Assembly (NCBI GenBank): GCA_014729775.1
Contig: WJJJ01000021.1
Location: 88,788-122,050 of the forward strand
DNA from: Candidatus Omnitrophota bacterium
GTDB lineage: Bacteria; Omnitrophota; Gorgyraeia; Duberdicusellales; 4484-171
Length of the DNA stretch: 33,263 nt
Reading direction: 5' to 3'
The position numbers and the translations under genes were made by a program. This document shows, piece by piece, positions 12,001 through 24,000 of the stretch; positions within the stretch are counted from its first letter, which is position 1, and every line of letters begins with the position of its first letter. The notes beneath the pieces are model-generated. The model saw nothing but the letters and a program-made list of their open reading frames with translations, was not told the origin of the DNA and did no database searches.

Positions 12001-15000
12001 CGACCCCGTAGTGGAGGTAATCTCCGGTAAGCCGGGAGGCGCCTTCCCAGTCAAGATCGTTGAGACGCGCCAGCAATTCCTCCCGGTTCCCGTACCGGGC
12101 CACCTGCTCCTGATAATATCTTCCGACCCGTTGTATCGCGGTCATTCTCAGCCGGCCGTGCTTCAATGCGGCCCGATAAATTTCAGCGGCCAGCCCCTCC
12201 AGACCAAAGTAACGGGCGCGGGCAAGCCATTTGAGCGTGCGGGCGCGGAGACCGTTCGAAATCAGCGTGGACACGCCCTCATCCACGCTCATCGCGTGAT
12301 GCGCGGCAAAATCTCTGGTATAGTAATCCCTGCGCCCGGCAAGATAATTCTCGAAGGTCTCGTTCGGCCCCGCTTCGCCCAGGGTCAATATCGCGAGATG
12401 CTCGGCGACCAGACGGCTGAAGTGGTACCCTCCGTAAATATCCTGCGCGATAGACGCGTTCTCCCAAGAAAGCGACCGGAACAGGGCGGATTCGGCGAAG
12501 CCGAACACGATATCGCTCAATTCGATCATTCTCCGTTCGGTATCAGAGAGGAGGCTCTCGACACTAATCTTTAACTGGTCTTTTTCCCCGCGTACCCGGT
12601 AAAACCGCGCCTGCCGCACGTAACGAACGGGGAGATCTTCCAGACCGAACGCCGCGCCGGCCCGACCCTGCAGCTTCACGGAACGCAAATCCCATAAGGA
12701 ATCCCGTAATCCCTGGATTTCTTCCGGGGACACAAACGGCACCGGCGAACCGGCGTCCTGCGCATCCCTGAGAAAGACCGGCTCAAGCATCGCCGTGTTC
12801 AGGTCCAAATCCCTAAACGCCGTCCGCAGGTTCTTCTGCAGAACCGCTCTGACCAGTGTCCAGTCCCAGGCGACCTCTCTTCTCTGCCACTTGTGATGCA
12901 GCTCCCTGTGCGCGGGACGAGACGAAGAGGGATCATAAAACCGCGTGGCGCGGTCAAAATAAAACAGTTCAATCCAATCAGCCGTGACGTCATCTATAAA
13001 CCGCGCGAGTCCTCTGGCCCACCACGCGCCCGTATCGATCTCCTCATGCAGTTCACGCAGCGATTCCTGATCAGGCGATTCTTCAAAGTCCAGGAATTGG
13101 AACAGTTTTCTCGCTTGGTCCAGGCCGTGTTCCACCCGCGCGGAGGACATCATGTCCGCCTCACGGTAATCGGTCTCGCTCATCTTGAAATAGGCAAAGG
13201 CCCACCGGGGATGCAGCTCAAGCGTTTTGCCGACGAAATGAGCCATCAAGAACGCCCGGGCGGTGAATTCCCGGTCAAGGTACTCGTACGAATTACGCTT
13301 CAAATCATGCAGCACATCGAGTATTACCGCACGCGAGGTAATGCTCACGCTCACCTCTCCTATATCCTGCTCCCCGTACGAGAAACGTCCTGACAAGCGC
13401 ACAATCCCCTCGCGGCTTTCCATTGATGGAATATCCATCCGCCAATCATCGAAAATCAAATGGCTCAACACAAGACCGGACGGATCGATGTCAAAACGGT
13501 TATAGTAATTGGGGAATTCTGATTCACCGGCGGAAGAACTTGCCTCGCCGGAACCGTTTGTCGCGCGGCTCAGAAAGCCCCGGGCGATCTCATGCTCTTG
13601 AGATATCGTCCGCAGCCGTTCTGCTATGTGTCGTGAGGCTTCCGGATTGCGTTTACTCTGGAAATAAAGCCGTTCTAAAAACAGAGCTGCGCCGCGATGT
13701 CCGAATATCTGCGGAAGAATATCCAGGGCCACTTCTCCGAATATTCCTCCTAACCGGGAATGCATGTCGATCAGCATTTCGTTTTCCCTTTCTTTTCGCA
13801 CGATACCGCCGAGCGAGACGATCTTTATTTCCAGCTGGCCTTCTCTTTCGTGCACGGAGAAATCACCGAGATTAATATCAGTGGGATAGGACCGCCGTTC
13901 CCGCAGGCGGTCAAAGCCCACCATTACCGCCGCCGGAGAAACAATGCGCTGATCGATACCAAACAGCCCGGCGAGAAAATCGTGAAGACCGGCATCCAGG
14001 TGAGCATAATCTATTTTTTGCAGTTCCCGTTCCAGCCGCAGACGGTAGCTCACTTCTAAATCGGCGTCCAGACCGAATACTCTTGCGATCAAGTCATACA
14101 CATCCTGCTGAATATCATAAAACCGCAGAAGGGCCCCGGCGATCTGCCGACGCAAATGATCCAATTCCCATTCAGCCAGAAGGCGACCTTTATACCGGTT
14201 ACTGGTCAGCACATCCTGTGCCCGGGGCGCGTCGCTCTTTTCTCTTATTTGCACCCCCACAAATCGGCTGGAGGAATAATCAACGTATGTAATTGATTCG
14301 TCGAGCACCGGATGCGAGAAGCTTTGCAGCAGTTTTAGTTCTCGCTGCCGATCGACAAATCCCATGCGGGCGAACGCTCTCACCACAGAAGCAGTATTGA
14401 GCCGGGAAGGCGCGAGCTGTTCGGCGATAAGAGCCGTCGCTCTCCGCCGTACCCGCGCGGACCCGGCGTAAAACACCGGAAGGCCTTCCATATGTCTTTC
14501 GGACAAATCGCGGATATCTTCTTCCAATTCGCCATAATCAGTTTCCCTGACCAGATCGTCCACGGTTTTGGTAATATCGAACGAGAAATCTTCGCGGATC
14601 CTGAAAATCTCTTTGACTGAATCTTCAAAGTAACCGACCAATTCCTTGCGCTGAGCGGACGACAGGAAATGTCTCGACCAATCGGCGATATCATTGCGCG
14701 CACATTGCAAATTAAGAACAAATATTTTGGCCATTCCGAAATCAATAAAATGCCAGGGCATTACTTTGCCGAGATCCAAAGACCCGATGTGGCCGACCGA
14801 AGGATCATATCCATAATTCTCGGTTTTCACGTCCCAATCTACGATACCCCGCTTGATCATGGCGCGGATGCTCAACAAAAACTGACCGATAAGCAGTTTG
14901 GCGGTGTCGATATCCCCATCGGAAATCACATCCGCAAGTATTCCCTCATATCTTCTGCCCGGCAGTGCGGTGTCTACCCGCCCCTCCTTGAAGAATACAT

Positions 15001-18000
15001 GCACAAACTTCATCACCACGGCCCGGGGAATCCGTTTCGTGGTACGCGTTCCTTCTTCAGATTCTACGGTTACCTCCAAATTCGGCAGCACCAGGTACCT
15101 GGTCGCTAAGTGCCCTGCGTATTGGCTGGCCAGACGGTAGCTGTCCATTGGCCCCCGGAACTCGGAAGAAGGATCCCGGGCAAACCGGCTCAAATGCGGC
15201 TCACGGTAATATTGCGTTAAATCCTTCACCACGAGAGTCCTGCTCTTATTGAGGTATACTACCGCGTCGCCGCCGGCAGCAAACGGATACAGGGTATCCC
15301 GTATGAGTTCCTGCCTGAAGGCCTCTCCTACACACTCGGCCACATCTTGCGTATTTACTCCTGCCGCGGACAACTGCGCTGAGTGTTCAGCGAGACGGAA
15401 ATTACGGTACATTTCCACGAGCCTCCTGGCCAACGCGATGGGAGCGTGTTCCGCCGGGATGAGATTGTATCCGTCTTTGTAGAAATTGAGCCGGAACGAA
15501 CGCACACGGTCAGCAGTGCGTACTTCAAGATCCACAAGATCCCGTCCGTGAACCCGGTACACCCCGGTAATTGCGATTTGCTGAACCGCCTCCCGCTCGA
15601 AATGGTACTTCGCGGCTATATCACGACGCAAGAACAGCATGGAAATAAAATGAAGATGTGCGAACGGCAGCGTCTCGTCAACCTCCACCTCAACGGGAAT
15701 CGAAGGAACGCTTCCGCTCGGGGAACTGGTCCGGTGTGGGGAAGAGTCTCCTATCGCTTCAAGCACCGCGGAAAGGAAATCCTGATAGACCGCGCTGAAT
15801 TCCCTCCGTTCGTCGCTCACGACCACCCCGTCAAAGGCGCCGTTACGCAGTTCCCGTTCGAACAGGATCAGATTTTCGACCGCCTCCCGGATACGAGTAT
15901 CGATTTCGGTCTTATTCATCCTCCGGTGACTCATCCGGCTCTGAAGAAACTGCGCGAGTTCTCTCACCCCGGCCGCATCCGTGAGATCGCCCAGCTCCTC
16001 GAACGACCGGCCCAACACAAGTATGCTCTTCGCCCGCGGAAACGTCTCCCGGATCATCCGCAATGTCGCCACGGAAGTCGTATCGAACAGTACTGTTTTT
16101 CCGTCGCGGGTAAACCGCTCTAACTCTTCTCGTGCCACTCCATATCTATACCCATGCCGTTCTCGAACCAGCACCAACGCGTTCTCTGCCTGCAGTTTCA
16201 TGAATTCAATTTCGCTGACAAACCGGCGGTACCGGTCCGCGGTCTCCCCGTGCCGCCGCTCCCGTGTCGTGGTCAATCGGGGATAGTCGAATTCCCCGCC
16301 GTGATCTTTGAGGAATCGTTCCAGCAATGTCGTCTTCCCCGATCCTGAAACACCGGCAATGGTCAATACGCCCGGACTGGAAGCATCCCCAACCTGCTCC
16401 GCCGCGTGGGGGCTGAATTCAGGCGCGATAAACACGACGTGTGCGCCCGCCGGCAGGGAATCACCCAAAGTTTCCGCAAAAACCCCGGCGTATTGAACGG
16501 CCGCGTCAGTCCACGAATATTCAGCATGCATCAACGAATCCATCAATGAACGCCAATGCTCCCGCCGATTTATACAGGTATCCACGGCAACATCTACCGC
16601 GGAAAGGAACGCTTTGGGAGTATACTCATCAAACATGAACCCGTGTAATTCTTCGGTTCCTATCCGGTATTGATCCGGACGATACCCGCGAAACACCGCC
16701 AATCCTCCGGTACGCCGCGCGACAGAAACCGCGCCAAGAAGCCCTGCTTCCCGGACGACCAAGTCAAACGGCGCGTACGCGTTCGGCGCGAGATTGATAT
16801 CTGCGGCGGCAAAAATATCATACGCCGGCGCGTATTCACCGCTCAGATACATCCGCCCCTTCACTTTCTCCCGGGCGGCCACCGCGGAAAGGGCCGAGTA
16901 CGCGTCCGCGTCACAGGCCTGACCGGCAACCACAAGCTGTATCCGCGGATGCGTATACAGCATCTCGCCGGCGCTTTGTGCCATAACTGAAACGCCTTTC
17001 TGCTCGTCAAGTCGGGCGACCAGCACGGCAAGAATCGCGGCCGGATCCTGCCTTAATCCGTATGCCGCCTGCAGCCTGAGCTTCTTTTCCCCTTTGGCCT
17101 TGACCACCGAATCCATGCCCTGTTCGGGCAAAAGCCCCTGGCCGGACGCGATCCTTCCATAGCCTACGACTCCATTATAAATCCCGCTTACTCCTTTCGC
17201 CTGAAGCAGATTCGTCAATCCGGTCAGCGGCCAGGCAAAACCGGGATCCTGAATTTCCCGGGCCCACTGCGGGCTCACGGCGGTAATCCTATCCGTATGC
17301 ATCAAACCCGCTCCCAGCACGCTTATTTGTCCCCAGGGCATAAAAAACAGCGCTTCTTTCGGCAGGCCGGTGACCGCAGAACGGCCGGCATCAAAAAATC
17401 CCTGGTGACGGTTGTGCAGGGTAACCACGCTCTTCGTCTTGGCGAAACGGCGTTTGTATTCCGGATCCATCTTAAGGTACCCCGGAACCAACTGCGGCTG
17501 CCAGTCGTGGGTATTCACGATATCCGGAACAAGTTCAAAACTCCGCAGAAGCTCTAACGCGCCCCGGGAAAGAGGGACTGCCTGCTCCAACCCTACCGCG
17601 TCAGAGTACACCCGCGAGAATTCGGGATGATCAACAGCGGAAAGCGCGTACACGGTTAAATTCTCCCTCTGCGCCGCGTACACTGAAATCCGCTCCGCTT
17701 TGTGCCCGGAGAAACCGGCAAGATCAAAACGCGCGGGAGTTGGGACAAATTCCCATCCGCCCTCATACCCCGGGACTCCGTGGGTGATCACTTTGACTGA
17801 GACGCGCGGAAATTCAGCCGCGAACGCGGCGGGAAGCCCTACCATAATCTCTGCGAGACCGCCTATTTTGCGCGGACCGACGGGACTCGATATCCCGTTC
17901 AAGAATTGCTCCCGGGAATTATTCAATACTGATCCGGAGGGCACATATATTCCTATCCCGGAATCATGGAATCGATTGTTATAACGAACAGCCCCGCGCG

Positions 18001-21000
18001 TCCGCGAAAGAACCGACGCAGCAAGCGACGCCAGCTGACCGGCAGTAAACGTCTGTACATGCGCGCTGATCCCGGGAGAAAGCGGAGGCTGCTCGGGAAT
18101 GGAAAACACCAACGCCTGCTCCACCGCCCGAAGCCAATTCAGTAACACTAAAAACGGCGGCTGGGCGAGATGTTCAAATAGATGGTTCACGGTCATCATG
18201 GAAACTTTCCCCTCCAGGCCTAACACGATATTTTTCCACTGTTCTTCAAGCAAATCGGCCTGAGTGAACACGGCCGGACACCCTCTCTGCGAAAGAGCGT
18301 AATTGCGCGCCTGTTCCAGTGCTTCTCCGTCAATGTCAATCCCCAAATAGGAAATCCTCTCCCGCATCGATTGCTGCACCCGGTCGCAGACAAAAATGAA
18401 TTCTCCTCTCGCGCATCCGGCATCAAGAATTACGACCGCGGACCGGGTACGCGCCGCGATATATTCGAAAATCCGTATTTCCACGTGATAAATCCATGCA
18501 AACAGTGCGACGTGACTGTACGCAGGAGAAAGACGGCTTGGAGATTCATACAATGGATTATCCTCAGGCACGTACCGCGCACCCTGCCGGTAACGCAGCA
18601 CCTGTTCGGTAAGCCTGTCCACGCTCTGTTCGAGAAAAATACCCAGCACATCATCTTTTGTCGCGTCGGGAACGGCCTTGCGCAGTACGTACAGTTCCGC
18701 GGCCGTGAGAAGACGTATCACATCGGCAGATGAAATATCGGGAATATGTTCATACAATTCCCGCCGCATATGCCAGCAAGGATCTCTCCAGATATCCTGC
18801 CGCAAAAACTTAGGAATCACATTAATCCCAAGCCCGTCATCTCCCAGACAAAACTGGAAATTAAAATACTTTTCGCCCTCTACCGGAACACTGCTGACCG
18901 GGATCGCCTCACCTACCCGCACCTGACTGCGGCCGGTCTGCACGTGAATCGGCATTCCCGCCGGAGAAGAGACTAATCCGCCTGGTTTGGAAGGATAGGC
19001 CCAGCGAATGCGCGCGATCGGAGCCGAAAACACATCTGCATTCTTATGAACGGGGAGAAACACGGCATTCTTTATTTCTCCGCGTACTGCCTCATAATAC
19101 CCCCGCTCGCCAAAAATCCCCTGAGCGATCTTTCGGGGTTCGTACCGATGCTGTATCCCTCCTGAATTAGGCTGTTCTTGTTTGAACTCAAATCCATACA
19201 CACTCACCCGCTTCAGAGATTCGGGAGCAGTATCGTGATAAGGAACGAGCCGATGAAGATCTAAATTCTCCGCCATCCATGTCGACGGCGCGGTGGTACG
19301 GAAGTTTCCTCTTAAAAAGTTCGCTTCGTCATGGATATCGATAAGATCTGAAGGAGCCATGCACACCACCTCGGTAATGCGGATCCTTCCCTGGGGTACG
19401 GTACTGACAATGTGTTCGCCCCAATAAGGATTATGGGCGAAATAGAACCGCGCCTTCACGTCCGGAAACTCGAGCTGAAAGAGCGCCAGCTCGTCGAATA
19501 ACTCGGTAAGATATACCGCGGCCTCCGCAAACCGCCGTAACCGCAGTTGAGGGGGGATCACCGGCAACGAACCGGTTTGCTCATACACGTAGCGGCCGAT
19601 CCAATGGCTGGATACGTGCTGATATTCAAACAGATGCAGCAGTTTCCTTTTCCGGCCGCGTTTGCCTTCACCGAAACCGGTGTACATCGAGGCCTGGAGC
19701 TGGTCTGAAATCAGATCCAAAATATTCGCAGTCTTATCGCCCTCAGCGAAAACCTGTTCCATACTGACAATCGTATGACCGAATAAGAATCTATCCTGGC
19801 TGCCTTCCTCTGCGTAACCGGCAGGCTGATGCACTTCCTTGAGCCTCCCCTCACTGGTAAGAGTGTACACCCCGACCTGGGGCTCTTTGTTCCTCCAGTA
19901 TCTGGATAACTCCTCTACCCCGGAGCCCTTTCCAATGAGCTGGTGAAAAAGCACTCTGCCTTCTAAATCGAGAGGAACCGTTTCCGCGGCCGGATTATGA
20001 TAGAGAAGATTATGGTGGCTGAATTCCCATATGACGGGAAATCCTCCGTGCTCATCAACGAGGTTGATGAGCTCTTGAGCTCCCGCGCGCTGGATTCTTT
20101 TTTTCAAACTCACGCATACCGCCGTAACCGTCTCCGGAGCGGAATACGTTCCGGTGAGTAATTCAAAATACGGTGCCGGATCGTACACCGCGCAGCAAAC
20201 GGGGACACGGGCACTCACCTCAGCGGCAAGCCGGTAAGCCGCAATCACCTCAACGCTCCGGCGCACCACATACTCTTGATAGATTTCAGCCGACTGCTCC
20301 CCGACCGCGGATTCCTCGGAAATATCGTATTTATCCGCGTTCTCTTTTGCTGATTTCTTCTTTGCCTGTCTGATCAATCTCCTTTTTCTCGACCGTACCG
20401 CGCTCAATATTTCAATGGGTACCGGCCCTTCTATAAACTGGGCGGCAAACCGCACAACACGATCGATCTCATCGAAAGTTTCCGCGTTTACGATCCAGTT
20501 GATAATTAAATCCAGAGAAAGCTCATCCGAAGAGCTCAATACCATGGTAATAAAGATATTACTGCACGACGGGCAGAACAATTTTACGGTCGCGTGGACC
20601 AACCCGTCGAGCGTCTCTTTCAGTTGCGGGTTACCGGGAGTAAACCCTTTCCAAAGAGCCGTGAAATCGGAGGCGCGCACGGGTGAACTCACTTCATCCT
20701 GAGACGGAATCGCGGCGGTCTGATGCCCGTTCGTCATCTTCCTCGCGGCGGGATCACGCTCCTCCATAAACCGCGCGTAACAGGATACCTGCTTCCCGGA
20801 TTCTATTCTTTCTATGTGTCCGGCCCACAGCGCGATCAAACCGGCCGCCTGGTTATCAATATCCCCCTGGGTCATGCTCATACGCAGGGCGTGAAATGCG
20901 ATCTGCCCGTACACCTGGCTGTCATGATAATCTCCTGCCGCCCGGACGATTTGCTCTACCAATGAACCCTTATCAGGCACCCGCGCGCCGCCTCTTCGCT

Positions 21001-24000
21001 CTTCGCTGTACGCCACTATGTATCCCGTCCCGCTTTGCACGTAGTCTCCCACTCTCGACACCGGCTTCAACCGTTCGGGGATCACGCCGTCAAGCGTTCC
21101 TATTGTCGGTGCCCCGTTTTGCTGCGCATTCCCGAAACTGGTCGGGCCTGCTTCCTTCCCTTCCCAGGACAGCATCCCGCCAAAATCGGTCCCCTGCTGG
21201 ATCATCCAGGAAGTAAAGACGTTGTGCTCCTCAACAAAAATAAGATGAAACTTCATGCGCGGATCTACACGGATAAGCTCACGCACGCGGTCTCGCTGAG
21301 TTTCAAAGAACCAGTCGAACCTCCGGCCGCCGATGAAAATCACGGCATCGGCAGCGACGATCTGCTCTCTCCATTCCGGATTGAATAACATGTCAATAAT
21401 GAGATCCGGGCACTTGTAGGTCACGAACCGGCGGACGAAGGTAAAGAAAGGCATATCAAGAGGATCTTTGCCCGCCTTTCGGAATTCCTCTTCGGTGATC
21501 CCGATATCCCCAAAAGTACCGTGGAACAGTTCGCGGATAAATTGTTTCTTTTGGCGCCGCTGAATATGCAGAAGCCGGCCGATAAAACGCTCTTTGAAGC
21601 GCCTGTCGCCGTTGATGCGTTCAAAGAACCGCCGGTGTCCGCCCTGCAGGCCGAGCTGTTCTCTGAACTCGGCGATTAACCGCTGGATCCCGACGCCCTG
21701 CCACCTCTGGATACAGGACCCTTCGCTGTTGCCGAACAGTGTTTCCTCCACGACTTTATCCGCGAAATCGACAAATATTTCCTCGCGTAAAATACGCGTA
21801 TGCATACTCGAACAGCCGCTGATGAAATCACTCACCGCCCCGGTAATGCGTACCAAATCCACTCTCCCGTCATGGACGGTATCCCGGAATGCTTCCGCCA
21901 CGCTCAGTTCTTCAAAAAAGCTCTCCGGATAATAGGGCATACCCGCCGGAACAATGGTATGGTTATAGTGATGTACTATCAGATCTTTAAATCCCCGGTG
22001 TTTATAATAATTGTCTCCGCGGATAATCGGCCGGTACTCGCGCCGGCCCCGGCCTATTCGTGAATTCGGCCCGTACTGCGGCTGGATAACCTGCGGGATC
22101 ACCAGCGTCGTATTGACTTCGCTGGTCGAGAACAACAGCTTTTCTCCGACAAAGTAATTATCATACGGAGAGGTTCTGCCCCGCGTACGAGCGGTGCGGT
22201 TACGCTGACCCCGACGGATAAACTCCAGACACACGCGCCGGTACACGAGACTCTGCACCGCGCGCCAGTAATCTGCCGTCTCGCCGGGATAGGCTTCGTT
22301 AAAGATCCGCGGGCAGTACAGCCAGTATTCCTGCAGTTCTGAAAACGGGTTACGATACAACTCCACTTTCACCCCGCCTATCCCGAATTCATTTACCGTA
22401 AACTCGAATGTATCCACGAGTTCAAGGAGACTTTCCTCCGGGTGCTCCCGGTTTATCGCGATAGTCTCGATAATATCCGCCCGGGAGACAGCCGGCGGGC
22501 CCCGCAGCTGCATAAGACCGCGGTTTGCCTGCTGGCCTTTCACCGCGCTGGAGTACAATACTCCCATTACATGCAGGTGTTTGCGCGCTTTGAGCGGACC
22601 CCATTGTTTTTCAAGAATCCGGTACCATCCCCTCACCAGGTCGGGTTTAAAACTTCCCAATCCTCCCGCCATCAGCAGTTTCGCGAACTGCCCGGTGTTA
22701 TGCATCGCGTCCTGCGGACTGCATCCTAACACGTTGATAAGATGCGCATAAAAGGCGTCCAGGAAACGGAAGGAAAGTTCGTATTCCATCTGAAAAATGA
22801 ACACGTCCCGGTCCTTCAGTACAGCCGCCGACCGTTTCTCAACTTCCGCTTTGAGCATATCCGCCCACTGACCGTCAACCGCGAATCCCCCCGTTTCTTC
22901 TTCCCGGTCCTGCGCGCGGATAAGTCCGTACAGCTTCTCTCCGATCTCCGGTTCCGCCAGTACCGCATCCACTATCCTCCGGCCCCCTTCGTCTCTGCCG
23001 TATTGCCGGTACATCTCGTTCCATTGCGCGAGCCGTCCGGTAAATTCATCTTTTGCCTCCGGCAGTGTAAAGATGTCCGGGGTGTGCTCCTGGGCGGGAG
23101 AGGAGCTCTTGTTTACGAATACCCCGTACAGATAATCGACATTATTCACCGCGAACCCGCCGAGTTTCACGCATGCCGGCTCCCGCCGCTTCTCCACTGA
23201 TTCGGCTTTTAATGAGGTGTGAGATTCGATCAGTGCGGCAAACTGCGTCTCGGTAATGAGATAAATCCACCGCTTGGTTTCCGTCCAGAATCCCCGGGAG
23301 TCCTGCACCCACTGCGCCTGCTTTTGATTGACTGCTCCCGGAACAAGCCCGGCGCCGGTCATCGGCCAGCGGACCATGAGTCTGCCTCCGTTTTCAATCC
23401 GGGAAACAATCTTATCCATCACCCGCGTAAACACCCCCATGGTGTCAGGAGAATAAAAACAAAGCAGCAGATCGCTAACCCAAATCACGTCAAACAGATA
23501 ATCTTCGGGAAAAGGGAACCGGTCTCGGGTCACGTCCATTACCGCTAATTCTACCCTCTCCCCTTCGTGGACAGTCCATCTGCCTTCGCGGATATCTCTC
23601 TGCGCGTAATCGATTGCTCCCCGGGAAATATCCACGCCGTATATATCCACGGCAAGCCCCTGCAGACGCTCTTTAGCGATTGATGCTACCGACCGAAGAT
23701 CCCAGCCCAGTCCGCATCCCACATCCAGCCAGCGCACGTTCCGCGTTGATTTGCTGCCGATAGCCGCTTTGTCCCGGGTACCCAGCGCCTGCACCAGGAG
23801 ATCTTCCTGTAATTTTTTGGTTTCTGCGGTAATATCATCCTGCGTCGCTTCACCGTAATAAACAGCGACTGGTGTGAGGATCGCGCGTCCCGCCGCTATT
23901 CTCTCCTGGATGGATCCTGACCAATACTTATTATTATCCTGTTCAGAGGGGCCCGGCACACTCGACGAACCTGTTCCGCGAGCTCCTCTTTGCCCCACAA

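Noticed and set aside
12900-12945. DPSSSRPAH as an SSP linker
   Set aside because: Ser-rich but not exact SSP and no clear domain boundary; kept only as a possible variant.
15383-16123. Plus-strand ORF of 246 aa (and similar: 5856..6530, 28559..29233, 11939..12574, 3719..4207)
   Set aside because: Antisense to recognisable domains of the giant frame (e.g. guanylate kinase, TreT-like GT4); high-GC antisense artefacts with no recognisable family.
23957-23971. GTGSSSVPG as an SSP motif
   Set aside because: Lacks contiguous SSP; plausible variant linker but not counted among the 22.
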